Source: Liolophura sinensis (lineage: Eukaryota; Mollusca; Polyplacophora; Chitonida; Chitonidae). From it: a stretch of 64,000 nt of DNA. Shown here piece by piece: positions 13,412 through 24,011 of the stretch; position 1 is the first letter of the stretch; every line of letters begins with the position of its first letter. The notes below the pieces were generated by a model. That model searched no databases, was not told where the DNA came from, and was given only the letters and a program-made list of their open reading frames with translations. Location of the stretch: contig NC_088306.1 in assembly GCF_032854445.1 (NCBI RefSeq), forward strand, positions 252,501 through 316,500. The letters run 5' to 3'. The translations under genes and the position numbers were made by a program.

Positions 13412-13662
13412 AGTTGGTTAGCACGCTAACGCAGTGTTATGACCCTGGAGTCTCTCACCGTTGCAGTCGCTGTGAGTTCAAGTCCAGCTCATGCTGGCTT
13501 CCTCTCTGGCCTTCTCTGGGAAGGTCTGCCAGCAACCTGTGAATGGTCGTGGGTTTCCCCCGGGCTCTGTCCGGTTTCCACCTACCATAATGCTGGCCGC
13601 CGTCGTATAAGTGAAATATTCTTGAGTACGGCATACAACACCAATCAAATAAATAGATAAAT
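13412..13662 (+). mobile_element. tRNA-derived SINE with target-site duplication
   Basis: Slightly 5'-shortened copy of the main SINE family: 'ggttagcacgctaacgcag', box B-like 'gtgagttcaagtccagctc', the body 'ggtcgtgggtttcccccggg', 'gtgaaatattcttgagtacg' and a tail of 'aatcaaataaatagataaa'. Flanking 14-bp direct repeats (13398-13411 and 13663-13676, one mismatch) are its target-site duplication. It carries no coding capacity and would depend on a LINE for movement. Confidence 0.9.
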
Positions 13663-13676
13663 TTTTGTGATTTGGG

Positions 13677-14555
13677 GGTAATTTTGTTTCATGTCCGTGT
13701 AACATGTACGGTTTATCCAAGGCAAATTGTTTAAATTATCCATCTTTAGCCGACAATTTGAATGAAGCCTTTGATCTTCTTTAGATGATAGTGATTTAAA
13801 CATCTTTAGTTATGTAAGGCAAGGAATAAAATACTGGTTCTGAGATTTGTTAGGGTCACAAACGTCACACAGCTTAACATTTGTCAATGTGAAATTGTAT
13901 TATTCGCCTGGACTTACCTGTGTCAGGTGAAAACTGTGATGATGTGGTAGTCTGGTGCACAGTGACAGGGCTTGATCCCCATACGTGTTCGTGTACTGAA
14001 TGGGTCAGCCATAGACCACAGGAGCTACTCTCATCAGATTTTGTATTACTGTTTTGTTTGTGTTTTTCTTTTTTTTTACCTGATTTATTTTATTTTTTAC
14101 ATTATAATATGTAGGTTGTAACACCCTGAGGTGATTTTGAAACAAGATTATCCAAAAGTTGTGTCTCTGAAATATAGATGTCTCCAGTATGGGCAAGTCT
14201 GCCCTGGATCGACAGTGGTGCTGGAAATATTTTAAGCTGCGCTTTTTATTCTGACGGACAGTGGAAAATTTTTAAGAAACAATGATGGGTTGTCTGATTA
14301 TCAGTGATTTCTACACCGATTGAAGGTTAGGGCACCAACACAAGGCTGACTACCGGTTGAATGCCACAGCATGGCTGTACCACCCTAAAAAAGTATTCAA
14401 GCTGCGCTTGTTGTCGCAGTTTGCATGCGAAAGCGGAGATTGTGACTGTCGTTTGAGGTAATTGAATTTGTATTTTAAGTACTTGAAAGTACTCGAAAGT
14501 ATTGAAAAGTCCTTGAATTTTTTGGGCCGTCAGGCTTGCGAACCCTGATGTAAGA
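13677..14555. other. non-coding stretch, no gene seen
   Basis: Mixed sequence with short unconvincing open frames. Short repeats of a 'gtacttgaaagt' type occur near 14475-14510. No gene, RNA or mobile element recognised. Confidence 0.4.
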
Positions 14556-15035
14556 GTTGGGCCTGTGTTTATAGTGGCTAGTGGATCATAATACTTCAGA
14601 CTGAACCATGATCGGCCTGTGTTAGTGGCCAGGGGATCATAATACTTCAGACTGAACCATGATTGGCCTGTGTTAGCGGCCAGGGGATCATAATACTTCA
14701 GACTGAACCATGATTGGCCTGTGTTAGCGGCCAGGGGATCATAATACTTCAGACTGAACCATGATCGGCCTGTGTTAGCGGCCAGGGGATCATAATACTT
14801 CAGACTGAACCATGATTGGCCTGTGTTAGCGGCCAGGGGTTCATAATACTTCAGACTGAACCATGATCGGCCTGTGTTAGCGGCCAGGGGATCATAATAC
14901 TTCAGACTGAACCATGATCGGCCTGTGTTAGCGGCCAGGGGATCATAATACTTCAGACTGAACCATGATCGGCCTGTGTTAGCGGCCAGGGGATCATAAT
15001 ACTTCAGGCTGAACCATGATCGGCCTATGTTAGTT
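14556..15035. repeat. 51-bp tandem array, about 9 units
   Basis: Near-identical 51-bp units containing 'aatacttcagactgaaccat' and 'ggcctgtgttagcggccagg' (period checked at 14641 and 14692). Units at both edges are diverged. The low internal divergence suggests recent amplification. Confidence 0.93.
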
Positions 15036-16150
15036 GCTAGTTGATCTGATCTAAATCAGAGCAGTTTAGTCCCTAAAAAGCCATGTATTTATGGTTTTGA
15101 TCTAATTATTTTTGTGCACACAGGGTATTGACTTATTTAAATTCATTTTAATTTCATGTATTTGAACAAAATTACTATATTAACAATCAAGATTATTATC
15201 TGTATTAACTTGTGGAAGCATTCCAGTTACCCTGAGAGCATTCCTGAACTGACCAATCATACCACATATACCTGAACCTATTTTTGATGGAAGTAGAGAA
15301 GAAACTAAGTCTGGCTTCAATTTTAAGTCTGGCTAAATTTGTTGCTTTACCATTCATATGCCATTATATATTATGAACACTGCGGACCCTGCTATTCCAT
15401 CAATACAAACTTTCCTGCATACAGTTTAATAGGTGGCTGTACTCCACTTCCGCATTCTAAGCTTTTCCTGCTACTGGCCAATTTCTGGCTTACTCATTTA
15501 AAGGTTGGTCTATGTTTACCAGTATGTTTTAACATTTTGTATAAATCTACAAGAAGCTTTGTGTATGTTCATTGTTTCGAACTGCTCATAAGTTTTGTTC
15601 TCTGTTAAAGTGATAATGATCTCATTTGGGTTTTATTCACGTTTCAGTCAGTGTGTTGTGTGTGTATAGTTATATAGACTAACCTTATTGTATATGACTT
15701 ATAGTCTTATGTGATGTTTAGGGATCTTCATAGTGACCTCAATTGTTAAAGTTTACATCAGGTGTTTTTCTTACGTTTACATTTCTTTTATTCTTTTACA
15801 ACAAGTTTTAAGACATTTTGGGTTATAGGTGAAACCGATGTACGTATGTAAAACTAATCCACGTCCATTTTAAAATATGTCTAATTAGAGTGTAACTTTA
15901 CATTCCATTTTTGTTTCACAAGTGTATTGTAAATATGAATATCTAATGAATGAACAAAGCGTGTATGTAGTTGTTACAAAAAGTCAGTTTTGCCATGCAC
16001 TGACTGTACTGACTGATCTGTGGCCAAAATTTATTCAAAGTTTATTCAAAGCATACAGGAATTCGACACTATCAAAGTAAGAATATATTTCATAAACATA
16101 ATAGGCGGTTTAAATTTACTTTGTGTTAAGCAGGATCTGGCTAATACACT
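15036..16150. other. non-coding stretch, no gene seen
   Basis: AT-rich DNA. The 89-codon open frame at 15339-15608 has random-looking composition and no splice or homology support, so no gene is called. Confidence 0.4.
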
Positions 16151-16154
16151 TTAT

Positions 16155-16395
16155 CAGTTTGTTCCTGGGCCTTCGTTGTTTATGGGCCTTCGTTGTCCCT
16201 GGGATTCCTGGGACTTCTTTGTTCATTAGCCTTAGTTGTTCCTGGGCTTTCCTTGTTCCTGGGCCATCACTGTTCATTAGCCTTCGTTGTTCCTGTGCCT
16301 TTGTTGTTCCTGGACCATCATTGTTCTTGAGACTCCTTTTGTTCCTGGGCCTTCATTGTTCCTGGGCCTTCGTTGTTCCTGGGCCTTCATGTATG
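16155..16395. repeat. degenerate short tandem repeat, ~17-bp motif
   Basis: Repeated 'gttcctgggccttcgttgtt' motifs with variable spacing, some doubled as 'cctgggccatcattgttc'. The spacing is irregular, so the unit count is uncertain (about 12). Confidence 0.75.
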
Positions 16396-17630
16396 TCGTC
16401 CTGCGTTAAGCGCTTCATACAGTTCAGTGCTGGTGGTTTCTTGATGTGTAAGTCCCATCCCAGGTTATTTCTTGTGTACAAAATTAGAATACAATTCCAT
16501 TCTGCCAAAATTTTATATTTTCATTGAAGATGAAGATCTTTTTGTGTGAAGCCATCTTAATGTTACATATATAAGCATGTATAAATTGCCATGGCGACAT
16601 AATGCCTAAACAGTCGTGATTGGCGCGGTAGATTTAACATACGTCCACATACCAGATGCGAGTTGCAAGTTGTTAACATCTTCCTGTTGGTATAGACTCT
16701 GGATTGTAGCGATACGTGTATAAGGAAGGGTTGTATTCTCATGTAGAAAGCAACATACTCCTTTGTGGAAAGCAGTTTGCATCCATTATACATGGAAGAG
16801 CAGTAAAACATATTGGCTACTTGGCTAAGTAGCATATTGGCAAGTGCTACAAGTAATATAGGTATATACTTGTACGTTTTCATCGTATCTTGGGTGTGTA
16901 TATGTGTTTTCACGATAGGCGCATCACATCCTTGGCGTGAAGACATCTGTTTATATAGCGTGTAGTCCCGAATGAAGGAATATTGTTGATGAATCGGACA
17001 CAGGGTTATTGTGTGGTCATTTGTAAGTCACGCTGGCGTGTTGTGTAACCAGTGTTAACACTGGACAACGTAAACAAGCGACTATAATTAAACACTGTAT
17101 GTAATGATAGGAATTGTTTGTCTGTTGACGCAATGAAAGGTTGAAGCGTATACCATGCCACATTACCCGAGCTGGTATCGTTCATGGCTGGACAATAATA
17201 CCTGTGACAGGAGCAAATTCACATGTAGCATCAGTGTTCTGTAAGAGGGCACCTGTCCGTCAAGAGTCTGAAAGGACTTCCAAGCGCCAAATGCACACAA
17301 ATCAAGTGGAATCAAATTAGTGAAGTCATTAGGTTTCATTATTTAGCATATTTTCAAATGGTTTACTTCGTCATACACTTTTTTACATATATTTCTCCCT
17401 GATCGAATTGATTGCAATGCCATACATTTTTGTTTATTGTATGTCGATTTTTTTCCTCAAGAATGATCCAGCAAACTATATTGATATAGGATATTAAGAA
17501 CATAGATATTGTATAGGTAAGTTACATTGGGGTTCTGTTCTTTGTTCATAAACTTAGCTTATATAAAGTTATAATGGTCGAATCAGTATTTGATATTTGC
17601 GCAATTTTGTTCGCTACAACGAGTACAGTT

Positions 17631-17635
<5 letters not shown>
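16396..17635. other. non-coding stretch, no gene seen
   Basis: No gene recognised. The minus-strand open frame at 16563-16946 (127 codons) was examined and has no domain, splice context or compositional support. Confidence 0.4.

Positions 17636-17690
<55 letters not shown>
17632..17690. repeat. (AT)n microsatellite
   Basis: A short CA tract leads into about 25 uninterrupted AT dinucleotides. Simple sequence, probably highly variable in length. Confidence 0.97.
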
Positions 17691-17691
<1 letters not shown>

Positions 17692-18300
17692 ACTTGGAGC
17701 ACTATCTTGCAAACTAATCGGCGTTCACACGATGTGATCTGTTGTATAGACTGCTATGGAATGCAGTTAGACGCGGCATTAAACTAGAGCAACCTAGCGA
17801 ACTCTACCGTTCACATGTTTTGATTTTCGTTGAGTCCATTAAGTCGTACGACAAATCGCATTGTGTGAAGGGTACTACACATATATTTGTTAGATTATAA
17901 AATCCTTCCATATTCAATTTTGAATCTTAATTATATATAAGGCAATACACAGAGTTCTGATTTATCTTTGTTAAGAACAACCGTCAACTAATTGGATTCT
18001 AATAAATGGATTAATGATTGCACCGATTTCACAGTTGTGTGTGTTTTGTTTTTGGTTTCAGTGTTACGTTGCGTGGAATTGGTATGTTTATTTGATTGTC
18101 CAACAAACAAAACATTCGTTAAACATTTGTTTGAGAAACATCACTTGTTATTAAGAGCCCATCGTTTGGGATTATAATGTTTATTATGTGACGTCAGTGA
18201 TCATGTGATATGATATTAATTGCCCATTGGTTGTTGAAGGTAAAAAGAAGAGAAAGACTTGTTTTGTTTGCACAGCCATGCAAAGACGTCAAAACTGGTA
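17691..18300. other. non-coding stretch, no gene seen
   Basis: AT-rich single-copy-looking DNA. No gene, RNA gene or repeat recognised. Confidence 0.4.
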
Positions 18301-18557
18301 ATTGGTGCTCAGCGCTGAGATTTTCGAGCAAGGAAACATAATTGGTTGGTACAATGTCAGTCTTGTAACTGGGAGAGGTGTAATTTGTCTGGTGTTTTCG
18401 GGGTTATACTTGAGTGCCGGCAGCACCATGGTGGCAGCACCATGGTGGCATAGACTGGCCCTCCCACGAGAAGACACAGTACATGTACACACACCTTTTT
18501 ACTTCTCGTCGTCATAGTACTGAAAAATTGTTAGGTCGGACGTAAAACCCCAAAGCA
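18301..18557 (+). mobile_element. dispersed repeat 'family B', copy 1
   Basis: Aligns by eye with 19925-20200 and with 61735-62090. Shared landmarks in order: a GGCAGCAC-type block, 'catagactggccctcc', 'gagaagacacagtacatgta', 'ctcgtcgtcatagtactgaa' and a final aaaaattgtt segment. It has no coding capacity. This copy contains an internal duplication of 'ggcagcaccatggt'. The family may be a non-autonomous transposable element, but I cannot assign a class. Confidence 0.6.
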
Positions 18558-19481
18558 TAGATACATTCTTGGTGTTGTCACCGTACATATTTAGGGCAGT
18601 ATTTGTGTATTTACTCTAATTCAAATCTGTACTTTCAGCAGTACCTAAAGGCCTTGAAATGGTACATTTGATGCCAACTCCTTAACCGACTGACTTTTTA
18701 TGTATTGCGACAGTTGTGTTATATAATTCGAAAAATAAATGAGACTTGACTGTAAGATGAAGTTTAACTGGAGTGCTGCCCAATCATCACAACATTGAGT
18801 GATTGGTGAAATAGTGCAGAACATCCACAGCGAATGTGAAGGCAGGGCACTCATCCCTCAGTGATGGCTGGGCAGAACTCTGGGAAGAACTCTGGGCAAA
18901 CATCAACATAAGGTAAGTCATGTTTAGTTTTTGAATTCTGCCCATTCGTCGCTCTGAATGATCAGTGAGATTTTAAAGCACACTGAAGCAAGGTAGGCCA
19001 TACAAAAACAATCCAAAACAAAATTTCCCCATCTCAAGGACATGATTACTCCATAAACTTTGATTTAATTAATGCATCTGGATCGGTGTTAATCTTTGGT
19101 GATTACACGGTTTATAAATTCTCAATTAACCGCCATGAAAGAGAATGAAACATGGCGAAAACAATATAAGTTCGACTCTATCAAATTTCTTACACAATGT
19201 GCATAGTATACATTTATTAGCTTGAGAGAATCGAGGAGCCGAATGTCCTCTGAGTGTTATTTATTACCGACAAGCACAATGTTTCCGGAAATTATGATCG
19301 CAAGACCATCCTGCCGTCTTCAGAAAAAGTCACCGCGATGGAAATGAAGGCTTCCTCGGCTGCAGATGTTGACGTTGTCCGAGTATTGCGTGCCTTAAAT
19401 ATGTCCGTGTTGATTCCTGATTAAGCCAAGCACAGTTTTGATCCATCGACTCAACGTTTGACAAGCCACAGCTCTGTGGGG
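18558..19481. other. non-coding stretch, no gene seen
   Basis: Contains a small doubling of 'aactctgggaagaactctggg' type near 18875. The segment around 19240-19440 is less AT-rich but has no consistent open frame. No gene called. Confidence 0.4.
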
Positions 19482-19673
19482 TTTAAAGGGATAGAGAATC
19501 GATTCTGGTTGGCTGGTGTGAGAGACAGGTAAGTCCAGGTAATACGTATAGCCTAAGCCGAACTTTGGGTATGGCAGATTTAATCAAGCGTGACCAAGCC
19601 TGCATGGATTAACCCAGGAAACCCTATATGTCCGCTGTCAGCCAATCAGCTTCGATTCTGTATCCCTTTACAC
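19482..19673. repeat. imperfect inverted repeat, MITE-like
   Basis: The left arm at 19482-19522 (contains 'aaagggatagagaatcgatt' and 'ggttggctg') pairs with the reverse complement of the right arm at 19637-19673 (contains 'cagccaatcagcttcgattc' and 'tatccctttacac'). The arms are about 36 bp and the loop about 115 bp. The size and structure suggest a small non-autonomous DNA transposon. No target-site duplication was identified. Confidence 0.6.
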
Positions 19674-19924
19674 TCAAACTTGATTTCATTACCACGCAAG
19701 TCCTTTGCTGTTGACAAGTAATTATTAAGAGTGTCAACAACACAAAGAGCCTTTCCTCCGGAAAACATCTTAATTCAAGAAATTAAGCTTTACTTTGCGT
19801 CATAAGCTTAAATACGATGCCTTCCTCCGAATGAGATAAAGTCATAAATAAATGACCATTTGACAACTTCGATGGTTAGGGATTTCGGCTCGAAGTCAGA
19901 CCTCAGGGTCAAACCCGGCTCAAA

Positions 19925-20200
19925 CTCGGGTCTCGGGTCCAAAGGCTTTAAAATGGTACTTGCTTCTGCCTGGCTTGGTTCTCAGCCATGAAAGGTTAGA
20001 GTAAGGAAAGATGAAAGATTGACCCGGCGTTAGTATAATGTGACTGGGTGTGGTGTCATGGCTGATGTCTTCGTTATGATGCTTCAGTGGCAATAGCACT
20101 TTGGTGGCATGCACTCGCCCTGCAACAAGAAGACAAAATATATGTACACCCATTTAATGACTCCTTGTCGTCATATGTCTTAAAAATTATTGGAACATAA
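19925..20200 (+). mobile_element. dispersed repeat 'family B', copy 2
   Basis: The fullest copy at its 5' side. Landmarks: 'aatggtacttgcttctgcct', 'cagccatgaaaggttagag', 'tataatgtgactgggtgtgg', the CAATAGCAC block, 'acaagaagacaaaatatatg' and 'ccttgtcgtcatatgtctta'. It matches the copies at 18301 and 61735 in the same orientation. Non-coding. Confidence 0.6.
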
Positions 20201-20535
20201 TTACAGACGTACAGAGCAAAGAGTAAGACCTGTCCAACGGCGACAGTTTCATAGCTGGCAAATGGTCAAATGTAACCGGTAAAATACGGCCTATTGTCAA
20301 TTTACCTCAGTCAGGGTTTTATTCTAACTTTATGTAAACGCATAAGTAGTAGAAATTTACTCGCCCCCTAGCACTATGGCTTAAGCAGAATTGGGTAAAC
20401 TCTGCAACTTATCGGACGTCACTGGTCTAGAATTACTCAAAATGCTGTGTTGTCATCATATCACATCGTTAAACATCAATCATACATACTCGTAAGTCAA
20501 TGTTGGAGCCATGTCTTTGTTTCCGAGTCGTTAAA
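20201..20535. other. non-coding stretch, no gene seen
   Basis: Nothing recognised between the family B copy and the 143-bp duplication. Confidence 0.4.
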
Positions 20536-20850
20536 CTGTGTCCGTACGAGAATGTCTTGACCGCTCACCATCAGACATGGACAGTGGCTGGACATCACTA
20601 AGACGTTGGCTGAAGGATATTAGCCTGTGACGTATGTGCACAAAGTAGTATGGCCGCCTTGATAATCTTTATGTCCAGGTACTTTGTCCAGACGAGAACG
20701 TTTTGACCGATCACCTTCAGACATGGACAGGGGCTGAACATCAGAGATGATGGCTGAAGGATATTAGCCGGTGACGTATGTGCACAAAGTAGTATGGCCG
20801 CCTTGACAATCCTTATGCCCAGGTACTTTATCCAGACCTTAACGTGTGGA
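20536..20850. repeat. ~143-bp tandem duplication, about 2.2 units
   Basis: The segment 'ggctgaaggatattagcc' to 'caggtactttgtccagac' is repeated with a shift of about 143 bp (20608 and 20751). A partial earlier copy carries 'tcagacatggacagtggctg'. Divergence between copies is visible. Confidence 0.8.
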
Positions 20851-20927
20851 TGTTGTAAAAGATTGCATTGACACTTTAACAGTGTGCTGTCTATCATACA
20901 CATGTCTGAACATGTGCGTATGTCAGG

Positions 20928-21645
20928 CATCTGTTTATCTCTATCATGTTGATCAGGCACCTTTCTATCTCTGTCATGCTAATCAGGCACCTTGTATCTC
21001 CGTCAAGTTAATCAGGCTCCTGTCTTTCTTTGTCATGTTAATCAGGCACCTGTCTATGCCTGTCTATCTCGGCCATGTTAATCAGGCACCTGGCTATCAG
21101 GCCCCTATCTATCTCTGCCAATTTAATCAGGCACCGTTGTCGTGTTAATCATGCACTTGTCTGTCTCTGCCATGTTAATCAGGCACCTGTCTATTTCTGT
21201 CATGTTGATCAGGCACCTGTCTATCTCCGTCATATCAATCAGGCGCGTGTCTACCTCCGTCATGTTAATCAGGCACCTGTCTATCTCCGTCATCTCCATC
21301 AGGCGCCTGTCTATCTCTGCCACGTTAATCAGGCACCTATTTATCCCTGTCATCTCCACCAGGCACCTGTCTATCTCCGTCATCTCCATCAGGCGCCTGT
21401 CTATCTCTGCCACGTTAATCAGGCACCTTTTTATCCCTGTCATCTTTATCAGGTACCTATCTATCTCTGTCATATTAATTAGGCACGTGTCTACCTCCAT
21501 CATGTTAATCAGGCACCTGTCTATCCCGGTCATGTTCATCAGGCACCTGTCTTATCTTTGTCATGTTAATCATGCACGTGTCTATCTCTGTCACGTTAAT
21601 CAGGCACCTGTCTATCCCTGTCATCTTCATCATGCACCTGTTAAC
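20928..21645. repeat. 30-bp tandem array, about 23 units
   Basis: Units of 30 bp with 'aatcaggcacctgtctatct' followed by a C/TGTCATGTT-type segment. Because 30 is a multiple of three, stop-free frames of up to about 170 codons appear on both strands. I treat these as artefacts: no splice or start context supports them and both strands are equally open. Confidence 0.92.
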
Positions 21646-21785
21646 TGATGATTGTTTAGTGTTGAATATGTGTATACAGATTTGTACATGTACAAGACAA
21701 AGCTGGAGTCATGCACCCCATGCAGCTGTTTATCTTTTGACTGGTGTCTATTAATCGCGGAACTGGAACGTTTCTCTCTTATACA

Positions 21786-21935
21786 CTACAACGGTCGGGG
21801 TCATGGAGGGCAAGGAGATGGCTGACAAACCTCACATTGTACTGCCACAGCCGAGCCAGAGTGAAGTGGATTCGACCCTGCGACCTCATTCATCAGGCCG
21901 ATCGGCGGCCGAGAGACGAACGCTTACATCATGTA
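21786..21935 (-). mobile_element. second tRNA-derived SINE family, one copy
   Basis: On the minus strand there is a tRNA-like head ('agcgttcgtctctcggccgc') and a good box B-like element ('aggtcgcagggtcgaatcca'), followed by 'tgaggtttgtcagccatctc'. It differs from the main SINE family. No clear target-site duplication was found. Confidence 0.55.
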
Positions 21936-22070
21936 TATGGCAGCTTGGGCGAGCGAGCGAGGGGTCAAAGTTTTGTTGTTGTCACATCAAATCCGTCAAT
22001 TTCACATGAGATTTTACCTTTTTCACTATGAAAAATATAAAGAACATGAGAGTTTTTTTTTTCCAACAGA

Positions 22071-22192
22071 TGTTCTTTTGTTTGTACAAAATGTTTTATT
22101 GCTTGTACAGATGCTCTGTTGCTTATACAAATGTTCTATTGCAGGTACAAATGTTCTGTTGCTTGTACAAATGTTCTGTTGCTTGTACAAAT
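22071..22192. repeat. 20-bp tandem repeat, about 6 units
   Basis: Tandem copies of 'ttgcttgtacaaatgttctg' with minor changes. Confidence 0.88.
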
Positions 22193-22640
22193 GATTCACA
22201 ACCGAGATCACATCCAGGCATGTTAATATATTTAAGATAAAGGCCATCGTTATTAGAAATTATACTTTTAAAGTTCTGAATAAAGCACGTGCAGGTCCGA
22301 TGTAGAGCTGAAAATTCGCTGAGACCACTCGAAAACCAGCTTATATTTGACGTGCATACATCGTGAGTGTATACTTTCCCAACTTGCCCAAGGTCATTGG
22401 TTTTGGCCGGGAACTACGGCTTGCTCCCGATATAAAACTAACTGCTATCACATATCTGCACAAATCCATGAATAACGCGTCAAACCACAATCAAGTAAAT
22501 AGATTTACATGTTGGGAAGTAGGCCCCTAGCACCATGAGGTTTATCTGGGAACTTGACGAGGTGCGGTTAATATTCGGGAAACATATGTATATTTATCTG
22601 CATGCAGAAAAATACCTGTGAGCCAAAACGACGTTTGGAA
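22193..22640. other. non-coding stretch, no gene seen
   Basis: Spacer between two arrays. No gene recognised. Confidence 0.4.
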
Positions 22641-23968
22641 ACCATTGATGCCAGGTTGTGATTAAGTCGCTTGCTTCACGTACATGAATATGGCTGTCGT
22701 ATTTCTCCATGCAGGCAAATGCCAGGTTGTGATTTGGTCTCTTGCTTCACGTACATGTATATCGCCGTCGTGTTTCTCCATCCAGGAACGTTCCAGGTTG
22801 TGATTTGGTCGCTTGCTTCACGTACATGGATATCGCAGTCGTATTTCTCCATGCTGGGGCATGCCAGGTTGTGATTTGGTCGTTTGCTTTTCGTACATGT
22901 ATATCGCTGTCGTAGTTCTCCATCCAGGGGCGTGCCAGGTTGTGATTTGGTCGTTTGCTTTCCGTACATGGATATTGCTGTCGTATTTCTCCATCCAAGG
23001 GCGTGCCAGGTTGTGATTAAGCCGCTTGCTTCACGTACATGTATATCGCTGTCGTAATTCTCCATGCAGAGGCATGCCAGGTTGTGATTTGGTCTCTTGC
23101 TTCACGTACATGTATATCGCCGTCGTGTTTCTCCATCCAGGAACGTTCCAGGTTGTGATTTGGTCGCTTGCTTCACGTACATGGATATCGCAGTCGTATT
23201 TCTCCATGCTGGGGCATGCCAGGTTGTGATTTGGTCGTTTGCTTCACGTACATGTATATCGCTGTCGTAATTCTCCATCCAGGGGCGTGTCAGGCTGTGA
23301 TTTGGTCGTTTGCTTTCCGCACATGTATATCGCTGTCGTAATTCTCCATCCAGGGGCGTGTCAGGCTGTGATTTGGTCGCTTGCTTTCCGTACATGGATA
23401 TCGCTGTCGTATTTCTCCATCCAAGGGCGTGCCAGGTTATGATTAAGCCGCTTGCTTCACGTACATGTATATCGCTGTCGTAATTCTCCATCCAGGGGCG
23501 TGCCAGGGTGTGATTTGATCGCTTGCTTCACGTACATGTATATCGCTGTCGTAATTCTCCATCCAGGGGCGTGCCAGGTTGTGATTTGGTCGCTTGCTTC
23601 ACGTACATGGATATCGCAGTCGTATTTCTCCATGCTGGGGCATGCCAGGTTGTGATTTGGTTGCTTGCTTCACGTACATGTATATCGCTGTCGTAATTCT
23701 CCATCCAGGGGCGTGTCAGGCTGTGATTTGATCGCTTGCTTTCCGCACATGTATATCGCTGTCGTAATTCTCCATCCAGGGTCGTGTCAGGCTGTGATTT
23801 GGTTGCTTGCTTCACGTACATGTATATCGCTGTCGTATTTCTCCATCCAGGGGCATGCCAGGTTGTGCTTTGGTCGTTTGCTTCACGTACATGTATATTG
23901 CTGTCGTGTTTCTCCATTCAGGGGCATGCCAGACTGAGATTTGGCCGCTTGCTTTCCGTACATGTATT
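22641..23968. repeat. 71-bp tandem array, about 18 units
   Basis: Units of 71 bp (period checked at 22729 and 22800) containing 'gcttgcttcacgtacatgta', 'tcgctgtcgtaattctccat' and 'ccaggttgtgatttggtcg'. Each unit has CACGTACATG-type palindromic sequence. Same-frame open reading frames recur every 213 bp simply because 3 x 71 = 213, so they are not evidence of genes. Confidence 0.95.
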
Positions 23969-24011
23969 TGGTGCAACAACTCCCATTGTTTCACTGAAGA
24001 GAGGATTACTG

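Noticed and set aside
22671-23917. Series of 67- and 129-codon frames at 213-bp spacing
   Set aside because: The 213-bp spacing is just three 71-bp units returning to the same frame.
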